A DNA stretch of 64,000 nt from Diabrotica undecimpunctata (GCF_040954645.1 NC_092810.1:14122377-14186376), one strand, 5' to 3'; shown: positions 1-11,648, counted from the first letter of the stretch. Program-made: numbers and translations. Notes: generated from the sequence alone by a model not told the origin.

Positions 1-52
1 GAAGGCGTCGGAGCACGCTGTAAACCGATAGTAGTAGTAGTAGTAGTAGTAA
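1..52 (+). repeat. (GTA)n microsatellite, probable LINE 3' tail
   Basis: Positions 31-50 are pure GTA repeats, preceded by a short unique sequence. RTE-type LINEs often end in a short tandem repeat instead of poly-A, so this may be the 3' end of a plus-strand copy lying mostly outside the window. The LINE assignment is an inference. Confidence 0.5.
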
Positions 53-127
53 TAGCTTGAGTGAATTTATTCATCTTGTTTTTTCCTTTTTTCTTATATT
101 TTCTATGAGCGTTTCGAATCGCACTAT

Positions 128-545
128 TTATTGCATGTTTGTCACCCCTATATCTAATGCATTTTCATTTAGATGCTCTACTTCTCTCAGTTCTGAAGTT
201 ATTAGATTCTGATAAGCTACTCTATCTTCTATCGATTTCCATTTATTAGAATGCCTCTCTGTTATCATTGCTGTCCTCTCTCGTCTACTGTTGATCATTA
301 TTTTTGCTCTAACCAACCGATGGTCACTCCCAACAGTGATTTTATTAATTACTGTAACATCTTGGACAATATTTTTTCTGTTTGTGATGATGCAATAAAT
401 TTCGTTTTTTGTTATGCCATCTGGATTAGCCCACGTCCACTTACGTTGTTGGTTCTTTTTAAAAAATATGTTCATTACATAGAGCCGATGATGCAACAAA
501 CAATGTAGTAGCACATCTCCTCTATCATTTCGCTCACCGAAATGA
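128..545 (-). pseudogene. RTE-type LINE endonuclease (APE) fragment
   Basis: The minus strand reads GERNDRG, RKWTWANPDG, NEIYCIITNR and GSDHRLVRAKI, the C-terminal half of an AP-endonuclease-like domain of an RTE-type non-LTR retrotransposon; the GSDH residues belong to the active site. In the live element this domain nicks the target DNA before reverse transcription. It is joined in frame to the piggyBac relic at about 546, giving one 266-codon open frame from 928 to 128. No reverse transcriptase follows, so it is a fragment. Confidence 0.8.
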
Positions 546-2219
546 CATAAGTGAATAAAAATCACCATTGGCCATCTCTGGGTATTTCGAGCTACATTAT
601 ACGTGGCACAAAGTGCGTTAACGGTGTCGACCCCACCTTTAGTTGAGTTATAACACGTTATAATCTTTAGCTTCTCTTGATAATCTGATGATTCGTCTAT
701 TTGATAATTAGTGTGTATACATATGATACTATTGTAGTATTTTCTTGGAATCCAAACATACTTGAATAAACAGGTCGATAGTTGGTATTTATAAACTCCA
801 ACGGTAATTGTCCTTTGTTTTTTCTCACTATACCAACTTGTGATCACGATGAAGTTTTGTAATAAGCTCAAAGCTAGTAAACCAATTATCACACGTAAGG
901 TTTCTTCCAGTACCCGAGATTGGACCAATTATTAATCTCTCGACAATACTAACCGGATCATTTTTTAAATAAAAAAGTCCCTCTGGTTGTAAACCAACAT
1001 ATGGTTTTAGATTTACTGTATATCTAGTTTTTGCATCAACTATGGCAAAGATTTCTATTTCATATTTGTTTGGTTTGGAAGGAATATACTGTTTAAAATT
1101 ACATCTTCCCCGAAATGCCTTAAGTTTTTCATCTATAGTGCCATACTTGCTAATTGTGTAGGCATTTTTGCAATTTTTTACAAAACTTTTAAACAGTTGT
1201 CTTATAGGCGCTAGCTTATCAGACAATTTTCTTTTGTACCGAGTTTCTAAATCATTAAATCTAAGATGTCTTAACAAAAATAAAAAACATGGGTAACCAA
1301 AACATTTCAACCCCGCTGCCCATTTGACTCCCACAACTCTTCTGTGCTTAACCGATTACTTTTCAACCACCCAGCTAAATAGAGCAATCATAGTAAAGCT
1401 CTTATTTCGATTAATCAGTATTTTTAGCAGAACGTGCTCTGTTATAAATTTTTTTTATTTGATATATATATTTGTTCGTACTTTCAACAATAATGTTTCA
1501 AATATCTTTGGAAAAAAGAAATTCCAACAATCAATTATGGATTTGGCATTCTTGTTATATGCTTCTACACACGGTAAGTAAAAAACTTTATTAAATTGGC
1601 GAGTTCTTACTGTTTTTACCGGGCAGTGTTTTCACCAGACTGCTCCTATTTTCCTATAAAAGTAGCAATCCGTGAAACTTTTGCTGGTATTACATCCACT
1701 TCGCAATTATCGCCATCACCCTCTTGTTCAGTATCTGAATTTTAAAAATTGTTCCTCTATATTATCTACTTTATCCTCTGATTCAATGTTATCAAAATGT
1801 TGTTCTGTATCAGTTTCTACTTCCTCAAGCAATTGAAGTAGACGACTTTGCTCCTTTTCACAACTCATTGCGCTAAAAATAATAAATTTGACTAAGCAAA
1901 ATATAAAATAATACATGTTTACATAATAGAATAGATAATATCAGCAAAATTACTCACCACTTGTAAAATAAATTCCAAGAAACGAAAATAAAACAACAGT
2001 AACATGAGTTACTTAAGTGGTGGCGCTAAGTCTAATGAACCCTAATAGACTATAACAATAAAGATAAAAATCTGGCAAAAGTTCTTGGCTCGACGGTCGA
2101 TCCAATATTAAATATTAGTAAGGTACCAAGAGCACGAAGTTTATAGTTTAAGTCCCACTCTTTTTATACCGTTTTGTACGACGTTTGGGTCTAAGAGACT
2201 TGGCTCCATCGCTGCAGGG
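546..2219 (-). mobile_element. piggyBac transposon relic, 3' end lost
   Basis: Read on the minus strand, an acidic N-terminus (MSCEKEQSRLL from 1868) is followed by DDE-domain pieces: DKLAPIR, TIDEKLKAFRGRC (first catalytic Asp), LTCDNWFTS (second) and STKGGVDTVNALC (third). The element cuts and pastes at TTAA. Its outer end is a CAGGG abutting TTAA at 2220-2223. The start ATG lies just inside a possible splice acceptor (TTTTTAG), suggesting a 5' UTR intron. The frame breaks near 900 and between 1330 and 1728. The C-terminus and cysteine-rich domain are replaced by a LINE after RWPMVIF. Confidence 0.85.
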
Positions 2220-2439
2220 TTAATCATTAACCATGAGCAGTGAGTTTTTTGTATTTTAGTTTTATGTCAAAAACGTAAACTTTTATTTTTAGATTTCTCA
2301 AAGAGTTTTACTTTTAGCCGAAATTATATTGACTGCATTCCCAATAATAAAACGGTTTATATAATTGAAGTCACTTAAATGATTCTATAATTTAAATCCA
2401 ATTTTCGTTCACTCTTGTATAATATTCTTGTATTATATA
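1917..2439. other. Non-coding stretch with piggyBac 5' end
   Basis: No gene is recognised. Up to 2219 it would be the 5' untranslated part of the piggyBac relic. From 2224 to 2439 I see nothing but AT-rich sequence leading into the MITE. Confidence 0.5.
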
Positions 2440-3119
2440 CAGTGATGAGTGCCTTAAGAACCGGCAAAATAACGCAAAAGATAGAAAACATAATACGTTG
2501 TGAAATAAAAAGAGATGAAAGTAGTAGAGGTGGGAAACTATCGATAGAAACCTCTAATTTACATTACATTATATTAGGACTGTCGATAGTTTCCCACCTT
2601 TAGACGTTAGCTTATGAGCTAGTTGACTTCAGTCATAATATTACAAGTATGACGTCGAACATTAACATTTTTTAAATTTCGCATAAAGTAAAAACTAATT
2701 GAAGGAAATAAAGCAAATGTAAATAAACAGTTTAATTAGTAGTAGTTTGATAATTAATTTTGTGTTGACGAATAAAGAATAACAAGCTATGATACTTCTC
2801 TATTGAGAAGAGTGTATGCGACGTCTCAAATCATAGTTTATTATTGATCAATACTTTAATTTTGGATAAAAAAATACTCCTACTTAAACTGTTTTTAATT
2901 ACATTACGTGATACGTATTACTATGACTGAAGTCATTCAGCTCATGAGCTAACGTCTAAAGGTGGGAAACTTTCGATAAATCTAATGTAATGTAAAGTAA
3001 ATTATAGGTTTATATCGATAATTTCTTACCTCTACTACTTTCATCTCTTTTTATTTCACAACGTATTATGTTTTCTATCTTTTGCGTTATTTTGCCGGTT
3101 ATTAAGGCACTCATCCCTG
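2440..3119. mobile_element. Long-inverted-repeat MITE, about 680 bp
   Basis: The left arm (2440 to about 2634) and right arm (about 2921-3119) are near-complementary over roughly 195-200 bp, beginning CAGKGATGAGTGCCTTA. TA dinucleotides flank both ends (2438-2439, 3120-3121), as expected for a Tc1/mariner-mobilised element. The left arm has a second inverted repeat inside it: AGGTGGGAAACTATCGA near 2530 against TCGATAGTTTCCCACCT near 2582. The loop has no coding signal. ORFs in the arms are by-products of the repeat. Confidence 0.85.
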
Positions 3120-3121
3120 TA

Positions 3122-3968
3122 TATGAATTCTTTAACTCAAACTGGAGAACTAGAATAATATTCGAAAATTTGATAGCAATATAACAATGTTTTATAATTT
3201 CTTTGTAATTCTTGGTGTTCAGTAATTTTTATTAATTGTTGACCATCTTTTTGTAAAAATTTGAAACCTTGATTATTTACTTTCATTTTTCCGTTCATTA
3301 AAACTTTCAAGACATAATTACAGATCTGATCCCATCTTTTTTTAATCAATTTTCGTTCTAATCTAAAAATTATTAACTCGGGCATTTCAGTATCATAAAT
3401 TAAAGAAGCTCTATATCAAAAAATAGCAACGAAATCCAGACGCTGAGCAAGCCACTAAGGGTATTAACTTTTTTTAATATAATCCAAAACTTGCTCAACG
3501 ACAGATTCATTATCGTCTGCTTATCATTCATTAATATTAATTTGGAGGAAGTTTGTTTTAAATTATGAATCCCAAACTTCATTATAATTCTAATTAATGG
3601 TTTTATTCGGATGAAAAGTAGCTATTACGCATATAATGGAATTTCTCGTGGACCTAATTTCCGGCCTAACAATTTGTTATACTCGCGAGAGGTCCTAAAA
3701 TATAGCAAATTTCATAAACCGTAAAAGATTTTAAGGTTCGTGGTTCCCCGGAACGTTTTCCATGTAAGGAATTTCTGGAGCGCGGTTTATGTACAAAATT
3801 GCAAATTGCATGACTTTCAGTCAAGAATTCAAGTAGATCAAATACTTATCAGAAATATTGCAAAAAATATAAGAATTTTTAACTTTTTATAAAGAATGAG
3901 GAACACGAAGTATAACGAAAATTTGCAAATTTTTAGATTAAATCGAGTAATAATATGAAAATAAGTAC
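3122..3968. other. No recognised gene
   Basis: Two minus-strand open frames (3137-3385, 82 codons; 3400-3582, 60 codons) match nothing I know. They may be remnants of an unrecognised repeat. The stretch 3640-3800 is slightly more GC-rich, with no identifiable motif. Confidence 0.35.
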
Positions 3969-4240
3969 AGTAAAACCTCGATATAACGGACTATTTGGGG
4001 GGACTGGGTGTCCGTTAAAGCCGAAAGTCCGTTATAAAAAATATGTTTAAAATAAATCAAAATACTTTTTTTTTGAAAGTGGAAATATACACTCTATTTA
4101 GATATATATACAAAAGATACAAAATACAAACAAAATTCTATTTCATTGTTTTCGAACATTCGTCGTGAAGTGATGTTGCTGTGGATATCGACAAGCTTGT
4201 TGTTGGTAATCCTGTTTTGAACAAGTTTCGTTTGCACGTT
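3969..4240 (+). mobile_element. Tigger/pogo-type transposon end fragment
   Basis: It starts with CAGTAAAACCTCGATATAAC and contains two CCGTTA/GTCCGTTATA motifs. This is the usual look of Tigger (pogo group) terminal inverted repeats, which begin CAGT and mention 'CTCGAT-TAACGGAC'. No transposase is readable. The right limit is uncertain and no opposite TIR was found. Confidence 0.6.
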
Positions 4241-4279
4241 CGATGTTTGCTGTTTTTTATGATCTACTCTCTAAAATTA

Positions 4280-5040
4280 CGAAAATGCGTAGAATACAGT
4301 TAAACTCATCATGCAATCTTCGCTTATCCACTGCTGGACATAGATGTCCCTCATAATTTTCCATCTATTTCGATCTTGTGCCTCTTGCATCCAATTCCTA
4401 TGACAACGTTTTAGATCGTCAGTCCAACGTGTTGGTGGACGACCTCTGCTTCGGTAGGCATCATCTCTTGGTCTCCATTCCAGTATCCGCTTTGTCCATC
4501 TATTATCTGTCATTCGAGCTACGTGACCTGCCCAGTTCCATTTCAGTGTTGCTACTCTCTCTACTGCATCAGCCACTCCTGTTCTTTGTCGTAGCTGGCG
4601 ATTTGGGATCTTGTCTCGTAGTGAAATGCCCAACATAGCACGCTCCATCGCCCTTTGACACACACGGATCTTTTAAACTGTTCTCCTTGTCATGGTCCAC
4701 CTCTCCGCACCGTAAGTTAACACTGGCAAAACACACTGATTAAACGTTTTTCTTTTAAGGCATATTGGTATATCAGACGATTTGAAAATATGGTTCAGCT
4801 TGCCGAAGGCTGCCCAAGTCAGTCTTATACGACGGAGAAGCTCAACGGTTTGGTTATCTTTTCCTATGCGAATCTCATGACCTAGGTATTTATAGGCCAT
4901 TACCTGGTCTATGGATCTTGTTCCTACGCAAATATCTTCGCTGACTACAAGATTTTTCATCATCTGGGTTTTAGATATATTTATTTTCAATCCCCCTTCT
5001 AGTGAGGAAAGGTAGAGCTGATTTAAAAGTTCTTTGGCCT
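4280..5040 (-). pseudogene. RTE-type LINE, C-terminal part of reverse transcriptase
   Basis: Frame 4990-4673 gives SKTQMMKN, YKYLGHEIRIGKDNQ and FNQCVLPVLTYGAERW (thumb/connection region). Frame 4663-4277 gives AMERAMLGISLRDKIPN, WAGHVARMTDNRW and SRGRPPTRWTDD, the conserved tail of RTE-type ORF2. A stop or frameshift near 4668 separates them. The catalytic FADD region and endonuclease are missing, so it is a 5'-truncated copy. No host function. Confidence 0.85.
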
Positions 5041-6190
5041 CATCTATCCTATAAATTATATAAATTTATAAATTATTTAAAAACAGCACCAGAGAATAAT
5101 CGGTAGATAATTAGGGAAATGTGAAGTAAAGAAGCTGTTGCCGTATACAGAACGCAACAAAATATAAAAAAACACTGTGACGTCAATTCGCCCCACCTAT
5201 TAGTAGGTATTTAAAAATTGACTATGTATTAGAAATGTTAACTATAGTTTTGTAAATTTTTACAATTGGTTTTTAGATCACGGCTGTGTTATTTATAAGA
5301 CGATTTTCCGCGTAGCTCTCTTCATAGTTTATTTCGTCATTTTTAGCTACTCTGGTATTTATATTAAATATTTTTAATTAACTCTTTACAAATAATATAT
5401 GAGTTACTTTTATATAACCAAAACTGCCAGTAAGTTAAGCTTATGAAAAATTCCCCTTTACTTGAATTTTCTTTCGTGTCAAATAATCCTTCCGTTTTTA
5501 ATATGCAGCTCAAAAAAAAACTAATTGCAAAGTCCTATCCGTTACAAAATTGAAACATGTCAACTTGTCCCTCACTTTTGAACAAATCAATAAAAGCGTT
5601 TTCACAGAAACGCAATATGCTCTCATCTTTCGGAATGTACATTTTTTCGTCGTGCCAATACAACAGCTTCGAAAGCAAATTGAAAAACTGAAAATGAATC
5701 TTTATTTTATGGAGGTTCAAAAGGAATACGGAATAATAAAAAACTCGGACGGAATTAACATCACTCTAATCGAAAAGGTCGGTTGGGGCCGTGTTCTTTA
5801 TTCATCCAACTGCATTTATCATTAGATCTATACAAAAAATTTCACACTGTTTAAATGTATATTACATGGGAGTTACTTAAAATCAGCTGCTTTTACTTGT
5901 AAACTATATATTGGTATTATACCAGGACAAAACTGGTTCATATTTCTATTCTTTTTTGTGACTATTTATATGAGGCGTAGAGAACCAGAACTGACCATCC
6001 CACAATTGGTTTTAAACCCAAAATTTACTTTCCTTTAATTCCAGAGTGGACCATATGAATTTCCTCTACTCTACAACATATGGCAGCATGTATTAGGACG
6101 GTCCATTTTCTTTAAGACAACAATACGTGCGAGCCAGACTGGACTATTTGGCATGGTCCGCTTTGGTTTTTAGGAATACCAGTTTAACCT
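5041..6190. other. No recognised gene
   Basis: The overlapping open frames 5535-5720 (minus) and 5550-5825 (plus) match no family I recognise. The only supported structure is the dispersed repeat at 5885-5972. Confidence 0.35.
5885..5972 (+). repeat. Dispersed repeat, copy 1
   Basis: This stretch resembles 12225-12324 in the same orientation. Shared blocks include TTTACTTGYAAACTATA, TTGGTATTA, ACAAAACTG and TTTTTGTGAC. It is non-coding and unclassified, and the true element limits are unknown. Confidence 0.6.
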
Positions 6191-6194
6191 TTAA

Positions 6195-8057
6195 CCCTCG
6201 AGCGGGCGCGCCCTTGTATTTTGTACACGTCCAATAGAAAAAGTCGTCTAAAAATAGAAGTGTCGTCAATCTGGCGATATCGTCGCGTCTATTCGTCCAG
6301 TAGAGATCTGTCGTTCGAATAGTTGAGTAATATTTTTTGTTGCAGCTGAGTTTTGTGAGAATTCTTAGAAATACGAGAGTGTGACGGTTTTGTGTACATG
6401 ATACACGGCGCGCCTTCTAGTGTAAGTATTTTATCCATTAATTATTTTACTTTATAAAAAGTTGTAATTCGAAATTAAAGTCAAATTAATTTTAGTTTTA
6501 CTTTATTTTAGGTTGAACAGGATATTGTAACATAATTGAAAAGGAATATAACGGCTACGCTGAGAGAATATCATGTAAGAATGTAGTTGCATTGTTATAT
6601 TATTTGTGTGTTACTTTTTTTATTTTTGCAGGGCTAGAAAGAAGTTTTTAACTGAGGCTGAGTTATATAAAATTATTAATGAAGACCCAGAAGCAGAAAC
6701 TAGTAAAATAGAATATTCCGATGAATCTGAGACAGATGAAGAAATAATACACCATGATGACCACAATTTTGAATCTGAACAAGAACAGAATGACCACGAC
6801 AGAGAAAGTAACTTCGAGGATAATACTGCAGTAACTACGACTGCGTTCGAATAGTTTCAAGGTAAAGATAAAAAAACTGCATGGCGTTAGACTCCGCTGT
6901 CGTCGCAATCAAAAATTAAATAGAAAAATATTATCAAAATACTTCCAGGACCAAAGGCAGTGGCTTCAAAAGTGACCTCAGAACTTTCAGCTTTTGAAAA
7001 AATTATAGATTCTGATATATTAGAGAACATCGTACAATTTACTAATTTGTACATTGATAGTAAAAAAGAATCTGTTTAATATAAAAGAGAACGAGATATG
7101 AAACATACTTAAAAAAGTTAAATAATGGCGTTACTGGGAGTGCTGTACCTCCTAGGCACTAAAAAGGCTAACCATACTAACGCACTTGAACTTTGGACAT
7201 TCGATGGAACAGGTATAGAAATTCTTTTAGCTGTAATGAGTTCCAAAAGATTTTTATTTTTGTTACGTTCAATGCGCTTTGATGACAAAACCACAAGACA
7301 TGAACGGAAAATATATGACAAACTTGCACCAATTAGAAAAATATTGTACGCATTTGTTAGTAATTGTAAAAATTCCTATAATCTTGGTGAATTTGTTACA
7401 ATAGACGAAAAACTAGAGGGATTCAGAGGACGTTGTAGTTTCATCCAGTATTTACCAAATAAACCAGCAAAATACGGTATCACGCTGTTCATTTTGGGCG
7501 ATGCACAAACTTACTTTGTTAGAAATTTAGAGGTTTATTGTGGACGGCAACCTGAGAGGCCTTATGCTGTATCAAACTCTCCCAGTGATATTGTAGATAG
7601 GCTTATTGATTATATAAGAGGTTTAAATCGCAATTTGACAACCGATAATTGGTATACCAGTTATCCTTTAGCTATGTCCCTTTTGGAAAATAAAATAACT
7701 ACAATTGGCACTTTGAGAAAAAACCAAAGGGAAATACCTATTGAATTTTTACCCCAAAAACAAAAAGAAGTGAGAACGTCACTCTTTGGATTCCAGAAAA
7801 ATGTCACTTTGGTTGTATTTGTTCCAAAAAAAAGTAAGTCAGTCATATTTTTATCCACGATGCATGACACTGCCACCGTAGACGTCCAAACTAAAAAACC
7901 AGAATTTATTCTAGATTATAATGCCACAAAAGGCGGTGTGGATACTATTGACCAAATGTGTGCATCATATTCTGTAAAAAGAATAACCAGAAGATGGCCA
8001 CTAATTATATTTTTTAACGTAGGCAATGCAAAAAATAAAATAAATACGGCAGTGTAA
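6195..8057 (+). mobile_element. piggyBac transposon relic with introns
   Basis: The left end is TTAA (6191-6194) followed by CCCTCGAGCGGGCGCGCC. Two introns are inferred: 6422-6511 (GTAAGT...AG) and 6575-6631 (GTAAGA...TTTTTGCAG). Joining 6573-6574 to 6632 makes ATG, giving MARKKFLTEAELYKIINEDP. An acidic N-terminus runs to 6854, then the frame is broken by stops up to 7125. The frame 7125-8057 holds DDE residues in VTIDEKLEGF, TTDNWYTS and KGGVDTIDQMC. It stops after RWPLIIFFN; the cysteine-rich domain and right TIR are lost at a junction with LINE sequence. Confidence 0.85.
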
Positions 8058-8061
8058 ACAA

Positions 8062-8240
8062 ATAACGACAGAAAAGGCAAAGAATAGCAATGTGGAATAT
8101 TTTAAGTGTTTATGAAGAGGAAGGAATAAAGTAAATCAGCATCTTGAATAAATACGATTTGAACTTTATTGTTCTCCGAGAAACACAACTTAAGATGACC
8201 GGAATATCAGAAGTTGACAAAGCAATTTTTTTTAATAGTG
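8062..8240 (+). pseudogene. LINE ORF2 start, endonuclease fragment
   Basis: The plus strand reads WNILSVYEEEG, then after one stop ILNKYDLNFIVLRETQLK. This resembles the start of RTE-type endonuclease domains (WNVRSLYEEGKL...LDILGLSET). It directly abuts the truncated piggyBac, so its insertion or a later rearrangement removed the piggyBac 3' end. Confidence 0.65.
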
Positions 8241-8524
8241 GTAGGTTAATAAATAGACTGCTGAGATGGGATTTTTAATAATGGAAAGTCTCAATAGAAG
8301 TGTATTAGACTTTAAACCAATTTCGGATATTTTAACTCGCATTCTAACAATTACTTGCTCATTGTGAATCAATTGCGTTGACTACTTTTTAGAACAACTT
8401 ATAAGCAAGCTCTATTAGCTCCTACGCATTCCTACAAAACAAAGAAGTGAAGCCCAAGTGAGCGCGATAACTGCAATTCTAACGGAGGCGAGTCCAATTC
8501 CTTTGAAAACAAACAAATTTCCAT

Positions 8525-9240
8525 CTTTTTCTTCTTCTTCTTAGCCTTGTGTCGTTCATGTTTGGACATAGGCTTCTCCCAACTCTTTCCATCGGTCTCT
8601 ATCCTGAGCAACATATTTCCAATTTGTTCCGGCTATTCTTTTAATATCATCAACCCATCTCATCTGTGGTCTTCCTCTTGGTCGTTTACTTTCGTAAGGT
8701 CTCCAATGTTGTATTGTAGTATTCCAAGGTTGGTCTTTTTGTCTAGCAGTGTGGCCCGCAAAGCTCCATTTAAGTTTGGCAATTTTTGTTGCTATGTCCT
8801 CGAATTTTGTTTTGGATCTTACCCAGTCGTTCCTCTTTTTATCTGAGAGTCGCATACCTAACATTGCTCTTTCCATTGTTCTTTCTGTTGTGGCTAGTTT
8901 ATTCATGTTTGCCTTGGTTAGGGTCTAAGTTTGACATCCATATGTCACGATAGGAAGGATGCATTGGTTGAACACTTTGCTACTCAAGTATTGGGGTATT
9001 TTGCGGTTCTTAAGTATCCAACAAAGTTTTCCAAATCCTGCCCATGCTAGTCTTGCTCTTCTAGTAATTTCCGCACTTTGGTTCTCTTTGTCAAGTCTCA
9101 GGATTTGGCCTAGGTAGATATATTCCTGGATTTGTTCTATCTCACTGCCATTTATAGTTATACGTCTGGGGTCATCGGGGTCATCTGTGTTTGTCATTAT
9201 TTTTGTTTTTTCATATTCATAACAACAAATTCCCTGCCAA
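8525..9240 (-). pseudogene. RTE-type LINE, 3' part of ORF2
   Basis: Frame 9329-8925 carries YIYLGQILRLDKENQ, LAWAGFGKL and FNQCILPIVTYGCQT. Frame 8906-8556 carries ERAMLGMRLSDKKRND, WSFAGHTARQKDQPW and RPRGRPQMRWVDDIKR. The order and motifs match the copy at 4280-5040, but the residues differ enough to be another subfamily. It ends in (TTC)n at about 8528-8540, which is a (GAA)n 3' tail on the coding strand. It is 5'-truncated and frameshifted. Confidence 0.85.
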
Positions 9241-9344
9241 CGAGAAATTTTATAGAAACATTTAGTGACAAGTTTTACGAAGGGTGGAAATTTTGTGATC
9301 ACCAACATAAAAGTTATATCAATGGACAAAATCTGTAAAACCTA

Positions 9345-10046
9345 CATTAATCTGAGTTGTTGATGATATATGTACAAATCAGTTTTTTTTATAATTTTCC
9401 TTGATTTCTTCGCTATAACTTGCGATATCATACACATTTTCATATTTATAACATTTGGAACACTCGTTTTTTTTTATAAAAGATAACTATAAATAAAAGT
9501 GCTAATAACTTTTAAAACCACTAATAGAAAAATAATTATATTATCTATGAGTATTAGGTCTGTAATCCTGGCCATTGTGTACTCATTTTTTAACTTTCTT
9601 CGTTCAATATTCAAACACCCGATTGAGATCGTCTGGATCCTTACAACAAACAAGCAAACAGAAAAAATTGTGTACTTTTTCGTCGTATCCTTGTCAAATA
9701 CGTGTCATAGTCGGACACTACCGATATTTCCGAGACATGTTTAATTTTCTGAAATGCTTTCAGCTCTCGGGTGTTTTGTGTAAACAAAAATGAATCAAAA
9801 CTTGGAAGTCAGAATGTTGATTCAGGTTATGAAATATAGCTTTCACTGTGAAAAATATCGAACAAATACTATCGATGGATATTTGATCAATAACAAAAAT
9901 AGATTTGTATATCTAATCATCGTTGAATATTAAAAATTTTGGTTGTGTATACTTTTTTACGAAAGTACATTTTAAAATGCTTAGCGACATAGTTGTTTTA
10001 ATTTTATTATCTACAAATAATTAGTTATTTATTTACGCAAACAACT
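9345..10046. other. No recognised gene
   Basis: AT-rich sequence. The overlapping plus-strand frames 9499-9744 and 9575-9793 are unrecognised. I see a weak inverted pair (ACACCCGA near 9608, TCGGGTGT near 9766) and nothing else. Confidence 0.4.
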
Positions 10047-10057
10047 TTTGGAGAGTA

Positions 10058-11059
10058 CAAGTCTGGTTAATTGGCTCTGCAAAAGCCATTTTTCAGAAAA
10101 AAACACCTACTCCTACTACTTGTCGGTTTATAACGTTCTCCGCCGTTTTCCGACTTCCAATCGCCACTTAGACCGGTTGTTCCATAGATCTTCTTCTATG
10201 GCCCTCTCTCTCAGTTCTTTATTTATTCCTTCGCTTCAACTTTTTCTCGGTCTACCTCGTTTTCTCTTTCCTTCTGGTTGCCACTTTGGTATTTCTTTTG
10301 GCATTCGTTGTTCGTCCATTCTTTGTATGTGTCCGAACCAGATAAGTTGTTTTGTTGTTAGGTCATCTGTGATTGTTCGTTTGATTCCCATTATTTCTCT
10401 AATGCGTTCGTTGGTAGTTCTTTCTCTTCTAGATCTTCCTGTGGCTTTTCTCCAAAAATCCATTTCCGTTGCTTTTAGCGTTGACAGTGTTCTTTCTTAC
10501 AGTGGCCATACCTTACAGCTGTATAAAGTGATACTTTTTAATATAGTCTCATATATCCTCTTTTATTTTCTTTGCTGATGGATTGATCCCATAAAATGGT
10601 GTTTAACATTGTGATGGCTTTTCTCCCTGACGTATTTCTCTCTCTTATGGCTTTGTCTAATGTTCCATCTTGTGAAATAGTGATACCTATGTATTTGTAG
10701 TCACAGCAGTGCTTTATCGTAGTGTTATCGTCTAATATGAAATCTTTTTGTTCTGCTCCAATGCACAGGTACTCGGTTTTCTTTTTATTTACTTCTAGAC
10801 CCCATATACCATACTCTTCAATTAATTTTCGTACCATATAGTTTAAATCGTTATAATCTTGAGCCATTATTACTTGATCGTCTGCAAAGTTAAGCGTATA
10901 TACCATAGTATTGGTGAGCGGTATCCTCATTGTCCTGCATTTTTGTTTCCATCTTTTTAAAGCACTTTCGAAGTATATTTTAAATAAAGTGGGAGACAAG
11001 CAACATTATTGCTTTAATCCTTTTGATGTTATAAATCCTATTGTTATTTGTGTCTCTGC
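10058..11059 (-). mobile_element. RTE-type LINE, 5'-truncated, with target duplication
   Basis: Frame 10999-10538 is the reverse transcriptase palm with FADDQVIMAQDYNDLNYM (catalytic ADD) and KKTEYLC. Frame 10463-10236 is the tail with LIWFGHIQRMDEQRMPK and KRGRPRKS. TTTGGAGAGTA occurs at 10047-10057, 11060-11070 and again at 11084-11094, bracketing the insertion as an 11-bp target duplication. The 5' truncation lies within the reverse transcriptase domain. Confidence 0.8.
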
Positions 11060-11430
11060 TTTGGAGAGTAAAAAAAAAACACCTTTGGAGAGTAAAATAA
11101 AACATTAGTAAATAACTTTACAATTTTTAAACAGTTTTGACTTGTGTGTACTAGTTTCAGCGACATGTTCTTCTTTATTACTTTTTTCTTTTTTTGATAA
11201 TTCATTTCATTTTAAAGTCGCGTTCATTAGGTTCATTATCACATAAACGTGTCATCAGGTGCCACCAATCACGCACCTCGATGTGCATCGCCCTTCCTTC
11301 TGGAACTTATAATTAAATTTAATTGGTTGAGAAATGAAAAAGTTTCATATAAAAGTTAATTTATCTTTAAATATGGGACATTCTCGGATCTCAAGTCAGT
11401 CGTGTCAGTAGTGTCAGTAGTGTCTAGTAC

Positions 11431-11648
11431 ATGGTTTTACCCGTGTAGGGTAGCTCCATAGAGCACTTTGCTCGAAGGGCTCTGCAAACTTTCTAAGACT
11501 CTGAAGCTGAGTTTTTTTCTTCTTAGAAAGACTGTGTTTTATTTCCACCACCAATAAAACCATAAAGGCATTGTCTCTTCAAGACAATGCCACAATAAGA
11601 GCGTACTGGCTAACTACGCAATATTACACCATATTGCGCAATAGTTAG
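11431..11648. repeat. Cluster of perfect inverted repeats, unclassified
   Basis: Four nested or successive stems: ATGGTTTTA 11431-11439 with TAAAACCAT 11555-11563; CTTTCTAAGA 11489-11498 with TCTTAGAAAG 11521-11530; GGCATTGTCT 11567-11576 with AGACAATGCC 11582-11591; and CTAACTACGCAATAT 11610-11624 pairing as two blocks with 11631-11638 and 11642-11648. Such density in 218 bp suggests a foldback element or a structured RNA. The following open frame (11663-12052, 129 codons) is unrecognised. Confidence 0.6.

Noticed and set aside
30..52. Microsatellite as a CRISPR or telomeric repeat
   Set aside because: Simple GTA trinucleotide run without spacers or telomere motif.
2415..2603. 62-codon frame as a gene
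   Set aside because: It runs across the MITE arm and its internal palindrome; by-product of repeat composition.
11235..11270. Possible hammerhead core on the minus strand (CTGATGA near 11256)
   Set aside because: The GAAA segment and a proper stem II are missing.
11431..11648. Structured region as a dicistrovirus-type IRES followed by an ORF
   Set aside because: Stem order and loops do not match what I know of that fold, and the downstream frame resembles no capsid protein.
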